Shown here one piece after another: positions 12,744-25,178 of a stretch of 64,000 bases of DNA; the first letter of the stretch is position 1; every line of letters starts with the position of its first letter. The notes under the pieces are model-generated. The model did not search any database. It worked only from the letters and a program-made list of their open reading frames with translations, and was not told the origin of the DNA. A program made the translations under genes and the position numbers. Origin of the DNA: Heterobilharzia americana (Eukaryota > Platyhelminthes > Trematoda > Strigeidida > Schistosomatidae); assembly GCA_944470555.2 (NCBI GenBank), contig OX104134.1, positions 67,760,678 to 67,824,677 on the forward strand, given 5' to 3'.

Positions 12744-15535
12744 CGAGTTGTTGGTTGGGTATCTTCATCACCTCTGTCTTCTCTATATTCACTTGAAGTC
12801 CTGTCTTCGCTGCCCTGCCTTGCCTCTTCTGTCAACTTGTTAGTTTTCGCCTGTAGATCTTCAAGTTTGTGTGACATCAGACACAAGTCATCACTGGCGA
12901 AATCCAGATCTTCCAGGATCTTTTCCTTGGTCCAGCGTAACCCCCTCTTCTCCTTCCTCACAGTTGTCTGTTGCATGATCCAGTCGACCACAATCAGGAA
13001 GATCATAAGTGACGGTAAGTGACAGCCTTGTCTTACTCCTGTCCCCTGTCTTCACTTCAGAGGCGTCACTGAGCTTCCCATTGTGAATCACTTGGCATGT
13101 GGCGTATTCATATAGTTGTTGAATGAGATTGGTAAAGGTTTGTGGCACTGAAACCGTAGTGTTGAAGCAGCTGCCTGCCAAATTACTTCCCGGTCACGCT
13201 GTCGAAGGCCTCTTCAAAGTCGATGAAGATGACATGTAGTTGAGTTGACTGCCATTCCATACTCTCTTCTATGATGATGCATAGTGTAGCGTAGCAATTC
13301 GGTCCGCACATGATTTGTTCTCCATCAAGCCAGTCAGCCAGCCAGCCAGCCAGCTGTTCCGGTCGTAGTTTTGAATCCAGAGCATCGTTGAGTCTCTCCA
13401 GGATGATGCGGATTAAGATTTTACTTGCTTCGGGTGGACAGGAGTGGAGAATGATTCCGCGCCAGTTCTTGCAAACACTGAGGTCTCCCCCTCTTCGGCA
13501 GTTTGACATGGTAGCCATTCTTCCAATCTATTGGCAGGCATCTTCTCTTCCTTCCACACCTTCTGCAATGGTGGTGTCAGCATGTCCGATGCTGTTGTCT
13601 CTGTGTCTGTTTTCAGTGCTTCTGGAGGGGGGTCCCATCTGGTCCTGCTGCTTTCCCGGATTTCAGTAGCTTTATGGCGTTCAGGACTTCACTTCCACTT
13701 TTGTCGGAGGGCTTCTGTTCACAGATTGTTCTGTGGCTAGTCTGCTGGTGGTGTTTCTGGACGAGTTGCAGGTGGTGGTAGTCGATTCAAGAGTTTTCTC
13801 AAGTGGTCAGCCCATCGTTTCCTTTGTTCCTTTTACTTCGTAATTAAATTTCCGTCATCATCTTTTTTTGGTTTCGTCTCCATTGATCTCTCTCCTCCCA
13901 GATAGCAACCTGGTTATTTCATACAGTGTTGTCAGGTCTCTATCTCTCCTACCTGCAGCCTGTTCTGCTCCACTTGACAATGTGTCGTGGAGGTGTCTTT
14001 TGTCGTTGCACGCACTCTCATTCACTTCTTTGTCCAATGTAGTGTTTTATAGGTTGTGTTCACTTCCTCTTTTCGTTGTTCATCCCTGCACTACCCTGGT
14101 TGTTCATCTTCTGACTCACAATCTTCCTCTCCCTCTCCCTCTCCCTCCTCTATCAACTTCCATGTATCCGTCGAGATCCATTCCTCATCTTGTCTTCTTT
14201 CTTCTTCCTTCCTAATACGCTTGTGCAGGTTTCTTCCCACATGGCTTTCAAGGACTTCCAGTGTTCATCCACACAGATATCTTCAGGGATGTTCCTCAAT
14301 CTCCCATTTTGTCTTGATGGCTGGCTGATGTGAAGATTTCCTTTGTAGTTTCGTCCTTCAGTTCAGTTTCTTTTCTGCGTGGTTGTTCAACTTGAACTGT
14401 GGTCTATCACCAGCTTCTTCTTCGAAGGCTTTCAACTTGATTTGGAAGGTAGGTTACTTGCACTAGATAGTGAAGTGAGTGGTGTGAACCTACATCTGCT
14501 CCTCTTCTTGATGTGATCGATCTTGTGTCGAGTAGGCTGTGTCTCCATTTTCTTCACATTGAGATGAAGTCGATCTGATTTTTAGTGTAGTGTGTCCTGG
14601 TGTCTGTTGAAATCAAATCCATGTCACTGCCTTGTGAATATCCTTGTGCTTGAATACAGTACCTGACTCCAATCACCAAATCGTTGAATGCACACAAGTC
14701 TGCAAACAATTCTCCATTCTCGTTCATCACCTCACCGAGCGCTTCTCGACACATGGTTTGTTCTCTTCCTGTGTTGTCCCCTCCCAGTTTGGCATTCATG
14801 TCACCTCACACATTAGAATTTTGATGTCGCCAACTGGTGTGTGGTCTTGTCCAGTGTTGATTGAGGTTGTCTGTAGAACTCCTCCTTTTTCTCTTGCTCT
14901 GCATTATTTGTAGGTGCGTGGCGTAGTATTTTATGATTGTGACCTTCCTTCCTTCCTTCCTTTCGAGTTGAACCTTGCTGTCTTGATCCTGATCGTAGAG
15001 GAGATTGGTTCACACTGCAGCATGAGGGCCTTCGATGCTCTTGGGGACATCATGGTAGCCACTCCGAAACTCAGTGTGCTCGTGGTTGTCGTCTGGGTGA
15101 CAATGTCGGAGTGGATTATTGATTCTCCACTTGACAGTTTGGAGAGTCCACTCCCATTCCATCTGCTTTCGTGAATTCCTAACACTTCAATGCGATACCT
15201 TCTCATCTCATTTGCAATCTGGTCAGTCTTGCTTGGTTCACACATGGTGCGGACATTCCATATCCTCATGTTTGCTTTCGCTTTCATTGAGTGAGAGAGG
15301 ACACGTAGGCAGGCTGGCTTCACGAAGATTTCCACCAACTGGGGTCATTTCACCTCTCCGATTCCAGTGAGGGATAATTTTGTAATTATTTTTTATATTT
15401 TGTTTGTGCTTTGAAGTTTGTTAAGCGGTTAGATTTGTTTTCCGGGGTAGGGTTGCTAGTCGTTTGCCGAAACTTCCCTCTTTATCTGGACTTAGGACCG
15501 GCTAGTAACTAATGAACTAGTTAACCAGGCAAGGT
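12022..15535 (-). mobile_element. RTE-clade LINE, copy A: near full length, coding-dead
   Basis: Reads right to left. The 5' end (ACCTTGCCTGGTTAACTAGT, from 15535) and the 3' end (...CCACTGGACTAAT, near 12025) align with intact copy C, so the element is essentially full length. The endonuclease-RT ORF is broken into many pieces: fragments of endonuclease at about 15340-14930 and 14800-14550, RT palm fragments at 13520-13180 (FIDFEEAFDSV) and 13180-12890, and thumb/C-terminal parts near 12790-12050. Lesions are the same as in copies B, D, E and F, including a stop right after the IDFIS motif. Internal simple repeats are short here: (GGAA) near 14943-14963, (GGCT) near 13331-13355, (CAA) near 12711-12743. 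No convincing target-site duplication. Confidence 0.92.
12711..12743 (-). repeat. (CAA)n inside RTE copy A
   Basis: About ten CAA units in the sense of the element, at the position where intact copy C has only about five units encoding Gln. One of several internal tracts whose length differs from copy to copy. Confidence 0.9.
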
Positions 15536-16181
15536 TAATGCAGCCATTTGAATACACTAAAATAATTTGGCCGAAACTCGAATTCAGGAAGACTTCTTAA
15601 GAATAGACGACTTCATTAAGAAAATAACATATCTACCTGTACATCTACTGATAATACTGCATGATGGAACAAGTAATTGTTTTTTTTTGGTATCTATATT
15701 TGGTGTATATATGCATAACGATTATCAATATCCTATCTAGCGTACGGGGGTGGGGATTGAAAGTTAAGAAAAGTAAAATATTCAATAATGAATACAGCTT
15801 TGGTAAAGGATTCTTCTCTTAGTCAAAAGAATTGCGAATAACCGACACACACTAAACAAGACAGCGTGCAAATCAGCAAGAGAACATGAAACTCTGTAAG
15901 GTGGTGAATGGATATTTAGTCAGTCTTTTCAGTAAAATAATAACCATGAAAGACCTAAAGCATCACTTAATAACCTGATGCATTATTTACCTATTATAAG
16001 AGTAAAACTGATCACTGTGGTAGATCACAATTCAATATCAAAATTATTATAAACGTTAAGAGATTCCTATCTCACGCTGATATTTCATAATATCAACTGC
16101 ATAACTTCGTCAACATAATTTATTGCGAAGAATCATAAGACATTCAATTAAAACCTTGCATCTTTAGATGGTCACCTAGCA
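15536..16181. other. Spacer between head-to-head RTE copies A and B
   Basis: About 650 bases of AT-rich DNA without recognisable content. It forms part of the loop if a transcript crosses both inverted copies. Confidence 0.6.
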
Positions 16182-17405
16182 TAAAAATCAGATCGATTTC
16201 ATCTCAATGTGAAGAAAGTGGAGACACAGCCTACTCGACACAAGATCGATCACATCAAGAAGAGGAGCAGATGTAGGTTCACACCACTCACTTCACTATC
16301 TAGTGCAAGTAACCTACCTTCCAAATCAAGTTGAAAGCCTTCGAAGAAGAAGAAGATGGTGATAGACCACAGTTCAAGTACAACACTCGGAAACTGAAGT
16401 ACGAAACTACAAAGGAAATCTTCACATCAGCCAGCCATCAAGACAAAATGGGAGATATCGAGGAACATCCCTGAAGATATCTGTGTGGATGAACACTGGA
16501 AGTCTTTGAAAGCTATGTGGAAAGAAACCTGCACAACTGTATTAGGAAGGAAGAAGAAAGAAGACAAGATGAGGAATGGATCTCGACGGATACATGGAAG
16601 TTGATAGAGGAGGGAGAGGGAGAGGGAGAGGAAGATTGTGAGTCAGAAGATGAACAACCAGGGTAGTGCAGGGATGAACAACGAAAAGAGGAAGTGAACA
16701 CAACCTATAAAACACTACATTGGACAAAGAAGTGAATGAGAGTGCGTGCAACGACAAAAGACACCTCCACGACACATTGTCAAGTGGAGCAGAACAGGCT
16801 GCAGGTAGGAGAGATAGAGACCTGACAACACTGTATGAAATAACCAGGTTGCTATCTGGGAGGAGAGAGATCAATGGAGACGAAACCAAAAAAAGATGAT
16901 GACGGAAATTTAATTACGAAGTAAAAGGAACAAAGGAAACGATGGGCTGACCACTTGAGAAAACTCTTGAATCGACTACCACCACCTGCAACTCGTCCAG
17001 AAACACCACCAGCAGACTAGCCACAGAACAATCTGTGAACAGAAGCCCTCCGACAAAAGTGGAAGTGAAGTCCTGAACGCCATAAAGCTACTGAAATCCG
17101 GGAAAGCAGCAGGACCAGATGGGACCCCCCTCCAGAAGCACTGAAAACAGACACAGAGACAACAGCATCGGACATGCTGACACCACCATTGCAGAAGGTG
17201 TGGAAGGAAGAGAAGATGCCTGCCAATAGATTGGAAGAATGGCTACCATGTCAAACTGCCGAAGAGGGGGAGACCTCAGTGTTTGCAAGAACTGGCGCGG
17301 AATCATTCTCCACTCCTGTCCACCCGAAGCAAGTAAAATCTTAATCCGCATCATCCTGGAGAGACTCAACGATGCTCTGGATTCAAAACTACGACCGGAA
17401 CAGGA

Positions 17406-17466
<61 letters not shown>

Positions 17467-18780
17467 TGAGGGAGAACAAATCATGTGCGGAGCAAATTAC
17501 TACGCGTCGCATCATCATAGGACAAAGTATAGAATGGCAGTCAACTCAACTCAACCTCAACTTCATCGACTTTGAAGAGGCCTTCGACAGCGTTGACCGG
17601 GAAGTAATTTGGCAGGCAGCTGCTTCAACACTACGATTTCAGTGCCACAAACCTTTACCAATCTCATTCAACAACTATATGAATACGCCACATGCCAAGT
17701 GATTCACAATGGGAAGCTCAGTGACGCCTCTGAAGTGAAGACAGGGGACAGGAGTAAGACAAGGCTGTCACTTACCGTCACTTATGATCTTCCTGATTGT
17801 GGTCGACTGGATCATGCAACAGACAACTGTGAGGAAGGAGAAGAGGGGGTTACGCTGGACCAAGGAAAAGATCCTGGAAGATCTGGATTTCGCCAGTGAT
17901 GACTTGTGTCTGATGTCACACAAACTTGAAGATCTACAGGCGAAAACTAACAAGTTGACAGAAGAGGCAAGGCAGGGCAGCGAAGACAGGACTTCAAGTG
18001 AATATAGAGAAGACAGAGGTGATGAAGATACCCAACCAGCAACTCGAACAACAACAACAACAACAACAAACTCCAATCACTATCAACGGGAGAAACTTAA
18101 CGGAAGTAGCCTGTTTCACCTATCTAAGCAGCACTGTCTCAACTACAGGCGGTGGCACCGATGAGGACGTCAAAGCCATCCAGGATCGGAAAGACACCAA
18201 GACAGGCCTTCCTGCATTAATCTGAAACCAGTGTGGAGATCTTCTGCACTGCACTCAGCATGTGGAACAACATCCGGATTTTCAACACCAACGTCATATC
18301 AGTGCTCCTATATGGTTGAGAAACTTGGCACGTTACGAAAGGCATTTCCAATAAACTACAGACATAAATCATCAACAACTGCCTACACTGGCTCGTTACT
18401 GAAGATCAGATGACCAGAACGATAGGAATGAGCAACAAGGAACTGTAGCCGGGCAACGAACCAACGAAGCAAGAACCCATCGCCCAACAAATATGCATTG
18501 GAAGGAAGTGGAGATGGATTGGATTTGGCATACACTGAGAGGGCTGATTGGGGACATCAGGCACCAGGCCAGACCCTGGAGTGGAAGCAAGATGGGAAAC
18601 GGCGAGTTGGGCGTCCGAGGTGAGGGTGATATGGAGGAGATTGTGCGAGGAGGAAATGAGAGCTTGTGGGCAGTTGTGGAGCTAGGTTCGAAAGATTTCA
18701 GAGAAGAGAGTACAGTGGAGACGTGCTACTGGATTCTTATATTCCATTTGGAACCCAGGTAACTGTTTATAATAATAACT
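16182..18780 (+). mobile_element. RTE-clade LINE, copy B: 5'-truncated, coding-dead
   Basis: Begins abruptly at TAAAAATCAGATCGATTTCA, which corresponds to the end of the endonuclease domain in the full copies. All sequence 5' of that is missing, as expected from incomplete reverse transcription. It continues to a 3' end with GGAACCCAGG and a short TAA-type tail near 18770. The remaining RT is split into frames such as 17239-17469, 17466-17702, 17609-17899, 17998-18225 and 18493-18762. Its lesions match copy A almost base for base, and the two are in opposite orientation about 650 bp apart. Confidence 0.9.
17404..17466 (+). repeat. (GGCT)n expansion inside RTE copy B
   Basis: About 15 GGCT units, read as Gly-Trp-Leu-Ala repeats in one frame, stand where intact copy C has GGCAGGCTTCAGG in the RT finger region. 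Copies A, E and F have only 3-5 imperfect units and copy D about 14. Confidence 0.95.
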
Positions 18781-20584
18781 ATGATCATTCTAATATTAGT
18801 ATTGCTTGTCGATATGTTTTGTCCTTATGTTTAATAATTGCTTCTTAAAATCCTTTCTAAATTTTGTCAGTACTAAGTCTTGATTAGGGTTGTAATGCCA
18901 GTCATGGGAAGAATGAGATTTGAGTTGGTTCTGTATAAGTAGCAATGCTTATTAACGTAACCTTTTTTTCATTAATTTACATGACCAACTATTTCTGTGA
19001 GTACTTTAGAACGACGACTTGAATTTATTATATCCTGTTTCAAATCTGTGCTTGAATCCACTCCAAAACTCAAATTATGATCTATCAGCTATTAGAAATG
19101 ATTAGTTTTCCCTTAAGTGTTTGTTTACGTTGAGATGAGGCGAAGACACGGAAATATTCATATTCTGTATGTTTTGATGTTCCTGGTCTTTACTAATAAA
19201 TGAAGAGAAATAAATACGTGAAATCTTTTGAGTGAGTTGTCGAAGCAAAACATTTTTAAGCAGCCTGCTGATCCACGCACACTTAATGGTAGGGACACAT
19301 GTGGATATGAGTATTATTGCGTATGAAAACATCGACGTTGACTTATTGCAACGTAAGCACATGGTGCGAATTTATTGCTTTCGATGAATACGTAGTCACA
19401 TATATCAGAACAACTTAATTATGCATTCTGAATACTTTTCTATCTACGAAATAACTCTTATACACTTGTCTCTCGATGATTTCTCTTTTCTGTCAACTGT
19501 TTACCTGATTTTTAATGCTTTGTACTAACAACTACGCTCTATTTCATTAATTTCGTAATAGAAGCTACTCTTCCTTAACTTCTGCTTTTTCTACAGCCTT
19601 TTGCGATCTAAAATAAATCTGGTAATGCGAAACAAAGTCGCTGTTTGGAGAAAACAACAATGTATTCTGTGTTCAGAGACAACAAAAAGTAAATATAATG
19701 ACGAGAGTGATTTCAGCTTTCATCCAATATGTTTCTGAAATTACCTTATCCTGTTGTTTGTTCCTTGATCCTGCTATCCTCTACTCTAGCTGTTTAACTT
19801 TGATGAAAGTGTTACAGTCTTCTGATTGCTTACCTGTTCTTTGCTATTTTTCTTGGCAAGCAAATTCTTAAAAAGAACTAAATTATTTCCCTTCAGAATG
19901 GTCGATTCTTTCTAAACTTTTTATAGTGGTTGGTAGGATATTTATCTTATTCCGTTTCAAAATGATATTCAGAAGCTTTGTTCGGATATGTGACACGCTC
20001 AAGTCAAACAACGTGATCAGTTGTTATACGGAGTACCAAAACTCGAATGAACCTAAAATCTCACAGTGTTATCTGTCAAATTCTTGGTTCATGATGAAGA
20101 CATTTCTGAGGAAGCCCCAGCTAACAGCCCTTAGAACATATATTATGTGTCTAGTATTTTTTGTTTTCACTGTGAATCAAATTTTACAAACATGATTATT
20201 AAAAAACTTTTATAGGATTAATGTGACAAGTGTCTTATAAGGAATATATTGCTTAATGAATACAAGTATATTACGAACTAACTGTGATGTCCAATCGCTA
20301 CAAGATATAACAAATGGCGATAAGATATAGGACTGACTAACAGCTGCTTATTGGTGTTGTGGTTCTACACAACGATATAAACTTGTGATTAAGGTTAAAA
20401 ATGAACATGAAAATATTGGAAACTCTGTAAGCATGTCAACTTTTTTAACAAATTCTGATTTCCTACAAATTACAACGAGTGAAATAACCACTGAAAGTAA
20501 TTATCTGTTGAACTGGTAGAACATAATATTTATAATACATTTTAATATGATCCCATAGTGTTCAGAAAATCAAGACAAGATGTT
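18781..20584. other. AT-rich intergenic DNA, nothing recognised
   Basis: Short frames at 19102-19362 (minus) and 19926-20195 (plus) have no recognisable motif and no matching splice signals that I can defend. Confidence 0.5.
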
Positions 20585-20640
20585 TCTGGATGTTTCGCCA
20601 TGTGAACCACACCTTCTTCAGCAGAATATACAGATTTTAT
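20585..20640 (-). other. Possible Penelope-type ribozyme-like motif
   Basis: The minus strand contains CTGAAGA (a CTGANGA box), a GTGTGGTTCACAT hairpin, and GGCGAAAC, in the order and spacing of a hammerhead core. The outer base pairs of stem II and stem I are poor. Penelope-like elements are known to carry such motifs, but no protein remnant is adjacent, so this is a weak call. Confidence 0.25.
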
Positions 20641-21395
20641 TAACATCAGCATATATAGTCAAATAATACACCAAACATCTAGTTAATGTAGGTCACTGGT
20701 CAGGTAGTTTTTCTGTTTTGACTTTCTAAACACGTTGGGATTATATTAAAATGCATTCTAATAATGATTCAATCAAACTCAGTGCTCAGCTTCTTCCAGG
20801 ACACTTGTAACAACTATGGTCCAGATGTTTAGAGTAGAATACTTATTGATATTTACAACTTAAATGCTATTTGGGATAAAATTATTTTTTGTAGTCTAGT
20901 GGAGGCTTTTCAGTCGAATGTCTCTTAGTTTGCATTCACTGCCTGTAAAAGTTAAGCGAAATTTTCGTGAGGTTAACCTCCAGATGTCTCAGTGTAACAA
21001 AGGAACTATTTTACTCTCTAATATATTCTTACTACAAAGGAACTAAAGTTGATAACGGTTTGGCGCTTTACCATTCAGATGTAAAGAAATATGAAACAAA
21101 TATTTAGTTAACAATGTAATTAACCTTGGAAATCAACGCTTATGGTAAAGCATCATTAACAACGAAAATTTATCAGTCTTGATTAAAGCATTTTGATATT
21201 TGGTGGTTTTAGGCAGTTAGCAAGAATCTGTGGACTTAAATTTTTTTTAGCCGGTAATAACTAGAAACACCTATCCGGAACTTCGAGGGGGCTAATGTCT
21301 CCTCAGAGACATGGATCGAGATTACTAAGTGTTGCAGTCATCAGCCGAACTGCATTATGATGATTTTGATCCATTTGATTAATTTGGTAACCAGA

Positions 21396-21398
<3 letters not shown>
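20641..21398. other. AT-rich intergenic DNA, nothing recognised
   Basis: No open frame, RNA gene or clear repeat before the TA tract. Confidence 0.5.

Positions 21399-21477
<79 letters not shown>
21399..21477. repeat. (TA)n microsatellite, one interruption
   Basis: About 39 TA units with a single TTA interruption near 21451. Frames on both strands across it are repeat translations. Confidence 0.97.
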
Positions 21478-21479
21478 CC

Positions 21480-23600
21480 TACTATCATAACCTACGCTCA
21501 GGTGATACTTATACAAAAATATTCTCACAAAAGTTAAACTTTAGTAAAGCATCACACTAATAACCGTTAATCCAATGTGGATGAGTAACTACAGCGATAG
21601 GCATTACAATATAGCAGAAATAGATGGATGCTGTGTGACCTTAGGTGAACTGTTGCATGAACGGAAATAGTGGTTTTGCAGTATTCCTTCTTTGTTTGTT
21701 CGTAAACAAGCAGTGGGCTACAAATGTGCGTGCATTAATTCCCAGTCTGCTGACATATTTATCCTAATTGGATTTTTACTGTTTTCTTAATCCTTTCAAA
21801 GTTTTTCTTTCTGTGCTGCTAAGAAATCCAGTGATTTAAATGAGTAGATTTATACGTCAGATTCCGTTGTGTTTACTTTAACTAGCTGAGCCATTGTTAA
21901 GCTGGAGTACACTTGGGTTGAGAGTAGTTTGAAGGTGATGAAAGCAAGAAGTGCCACTTATCTGCGAAGTAACTGATTAATGCTCTCTGCCCTTCAGGGG
22001 TGTGAAGCTTTTATGGTCACGGCCCATGAGACAATCTAAACTGATGACTTGAAACTCAAGGTGATGCGATATGATGTGTTGATCTGCAGTACGGCAACTT
22101 AGATAATTACCTAATGAGGTGAGATATTATCTTGATAATGCCTGTCTCACTACAAACTTCTACCCAGATGCTCTTTGTTAGCTGAGATAGGATCAGATTG
22201 GAAATATGCTGAGGGTGGTTAACAAGTATTTAACTGTTATTCTCAGCCTTCCAATGGAATATAGGCTTCTTAATTAGTGTCAATAAGGCGAACAAAATTG
22301 ACTTAGGTGATGACACAAATGGGGCAGATCCATCCATAAAGTGTCTTAACCTAATTTCAACAGTCATGTTATCAATTTATTGTAATTCCTAAAATCCTTT
22401 TCTCACTTTGTCTTCTAGCTGATGTTTTTTCGAATTATTTATCTTCCCTCTGACTGACCTCATTGGTGTGGTATAATGAAGTTTGGCGACTAGGACTGAC
22501 ACGTAATCACACCTGATTCTAGATTCCCCGTCTATCTATTCAAATCATATTGTTTTCGCTAACCCATGTACCATATATTTCTTCAAGTTAAATAACGTCA
22601 TCATCATAATGCAAAAATATCTGCAACAGATATAATGTCATACAATAGTGGAAATGTCATTTTGAGTAGCTCCTAATACGAGAGTGAATCGATAAATAAT
22701 CATGCTGTGAACACATAGAGTACATTAAATATGTGTATGAAGTTCATTTAAAGGTCATGAGAATAAGTACTCATCAAAATTTATCAAAGTGATTCTTTAT
22801 CGATCAACATTAGGATAGGAAAATTAAACAAATTGTTAAATGTATTCATTAAAGTACATTCACTTGGTGTTGATGAAGCCTTGTTTAGTTGCTCTATGAC
22901 TGAATACATAATCAAAATCTACTTTTGTAATGTTTACAGCTATTAGAGTGAGTTCATTGACATCTACTTTAGTATATACACATAACAGATCATCAAAATG
23001 CTATACATTAAAACTTCATCTTTGACAATATTTATGAAATTTGGTAACAATGAGGTGGTTAGTAATACAGTTTGTCAACTAGGACATAAGAATTTGTGAT
23101 GTTATTAGACATAGTAATGGACTGTTTAAAAATTCAATCAAATGAGTTATACTCCTATCGTGTTAGAAAGTGCCAGTCAGCATATACAAAAATTACGGCT
23201 TGTATGATTCTTCTTCCCCCCAAGTGTATGCTGTTCAGAGTCATAGGCGTTCAGTTAGGGTTATTTTAATGGGATACATATCTATTCTTCAAAATTCTTG
23301 ACAATTATATCCGAATGTAAATATCAAATTTGTTTTGATTAGGTGGATAAATTGAAAGGGATACTCGTCGGCATACGTAAGCTTGGTAAGAAAATCCTGT
23401 TAACAAGTTATGGTTATTGATAAATTCATTACAAAGTGAGCCTCTAAGATTCTGTAAGTGTAATGGAAGTTTACAAATTCATTATAAAATATAAACACTA
23501 AAGAATAGTTTATCGAAATTGAAATAGATCACCAACTCAAAATTCTTAGATAATCTTGTTTTAAAAAAGTGATTTCTGGTGTCGAATGTTAAGAGTGAAT
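21480..23600. other. AT-rich intergenic DNA, nothing recognised
   Basis: More than 2 kb without a defensible open frame, RNA gene or repeat that I can classify. Confidence 0.5.
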
Positions 23601-23603
23601 CAC

Positions 23604-23675
23604 CAGAAAGTCCCAGATTTAGATGTCCTTCTTATTGGTACTCATCAGGAGGGAGTGTCTGCAACCATGAGAAAC
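23604..23675 (-). mobile_element. Hammerhead-like SINE fragment (beta family)
   Basis: The minus strand reads GGTTGCAGACACTCCCTCCT, then CTGATGAG (intact core box), ACCAATAAGAAGG, then ACATCTAAATCTGGGAC where a functional copy would have GAAA, stem III and the cleavage triplet. The GAAA box is lost, so it should be inactive. Aligns with the 47.5 and 49.4 kb copies. Confidence 0.6.
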
Positions 23676-24479
23676 TGGTATTCACTTAGTGATTCAGACC
23701 TGATATACTCTAAGCAAAATTCAGAGACTTAACGATCGATTTATTCATGCCACAAGTGACTCTCTGTAGAACTAGATTAAGTGCAAAATTCGGTCAATGA
23801 TAGTTAACTGATGTACCTGTTTAGTCTTCAGTGCTCATTGCTGACCGACGTCTGTGAATCCTCATGGCTGCATATGCACCTTACTGAGAAGCCCCAACAA
23901 CCAGCTAATCTAAGTCTCGGGTTTCCCTCTGCCTATCATTAAAAACGAGGTAGCTACATCGGTTATTTACTAGTAGTCAATTTTGGGAATGATAACTAAC
24001 GCCAATAAAAAGATCGGGTGATGACAGAATTCAAACTAAAGGATTCTGGATTACTGGTCTAGAGTTACAAGACCGAATTGCTAACCTGGTCATAATTTTA
24101 CTTAGTCGCTGTTTATTAGGACTAGTCTGCAGATCAAAGCAGTCTTAAATATTCTAGTCATTAGTCAGTTAATCGATTCCCGTTGTCATCCAGCCTAATT
24201 TTATTTGACTGAAATGAACTAATCAGGCTGCCAGCATGAGGATGAATGCATGGTTACACAACACTGGTTCAGATAGGTAAGGTAAATATTTTGGTAATTG
24301 AAAGGAAATTGAAATATATTTAACAGATAATCCCTTTAAGTCTAATGTAAGACCACTAGATCTGTAATCTAAGGGTTACTGGTTCGAGACTTGCAGCTAC
24401 TCAGGTTTCCCACCACTTTCTTTTCCCCCTTTACCGATCGATTATTCCTACTTTTCATTAATAGTTTGAGGGGAATGAT
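23676..24479. other. Spacer with possible decayed tRNA-like repeat
   Basis: Around 24340-24400 the plus strand has AAGACCACTAGATCTGTAAT followed by ACTGGTTCGAGACTTGC, which resembles a degraded tRNA-type box A/box B pair. No other content recognised. Confidence 0.35.
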
Positions 24480-24660
24480 TGGCTGCCAGATAGTATCATC
24501 ATTAATTGGAATCAACTGAAGCGTCACTGATAACCTAGGAGCACTGGACAGCTGTTTCTTCCTAGTATGGGTGGGGCTTTTCAGCTGTGAGCATTCAAAG
24601 CCGTCAGGTCATTTCATAGGTGCATAACCATTCAACCACTGGAGTGAGATTCAAAGGTTA
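24480..24660 (-). mobile_element. Hammerhead-like SINE (gamma family), decayed
   Basis: On the minus strand a TACTAGGAAGAAACAGCTGT segment is followed by the cleavage region CTGTC|CAGTGCTC, and then the gamma tail (CTAGGTTATCAGTGACG...TTGATTCCAATTA). The 5' core reads CAGCTGAAAAG, a damaged CTGANGAG. The same arrangement is much clearer at 28.8 kb and 29.3 kb. Confidence 0.6.
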
Positions 24661-24825
24661 CTAACTCGTACTTTCTTCAGTTTCACGGTCACAATCTAGT
24701 GTCACCTGTAGACATCCGCCTCACTACCAATTTGGCTGATCACGTTGGCCACGGCTGGTCACTCGGGCTTCAAGATATCCGTTTCGAAACCATGAAACCT
24801 GAAAGTCGCGGGTTGGATAACTCAG

Positions 24826-24895
24826 GAGATCGTTCTCAGGTTTTCTGTGGTTGTCCAACTGATGTCAATCCGAGATGAGTACTGCCTCGTTGTCT
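24826..24895 (+). mobile_element. Gamma-family SINE tail fragment
   Basis: CTCAGGTTTTCTGTGGTTGT followed by CCAACTGATGTCAATCCGAG matches the tail that follows the hammerhead in the 43.7 kb copy (43828-43890). The ribozyme and tRNA-like head are not recognisable upstream. Confidence 0.45.
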
Positions 24896-25164
24896 TGGTT
24901 TCATTGACCCCATTTTAAACTTACCCTAAGTCTGAATGTAGGAGTGACAAGTGATAACAAGTTTATAAGACAGTTAATAGTGTTTTTTCGTAATCAGCTG
25001 TTTTTTTATTTATTTTGAAACTTAACTCGCATTTTTATTGATTTGACTACATAACTTTTGACAAATTACCCCATGGACATTTCCATCTTAGTGTTAAAAG
25101 TATTCAGTATAAGAGAACAAGTGAATAAATAAGTTGTAAATTTTAGAGAAAATAAAGTTAAAAC

Positions 25165-25178
25165 ATTAACCAGTGACA
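25165..25178. repeat. Left target-site duplication of RTE copy C
   Basis: ATTAACCAGTGACA directly precedes the element's first base (ACCTCGCC...). The identical 14-mer follows the TAA tail at 28392-28405. A perfect match means an insertion young enough to have gained no substitution in either repeat. Confidence 0.93.

Noticed and set aside
13310..13669. Open frames antisense to the RTE copies, such as repeated runs of Ser/Leu/Val-rich protein
   Set aside because: They are shadows of the RTE coding strand and recur identically in every copy; no independent start, splice or domain evidence.
24340..24400. Additional tRNA-like sequences here and near 10800, 31350, 36220 and 38180
   Set aside because: Only one weak box each, no pairing arms and no attached repeat body that I could align.
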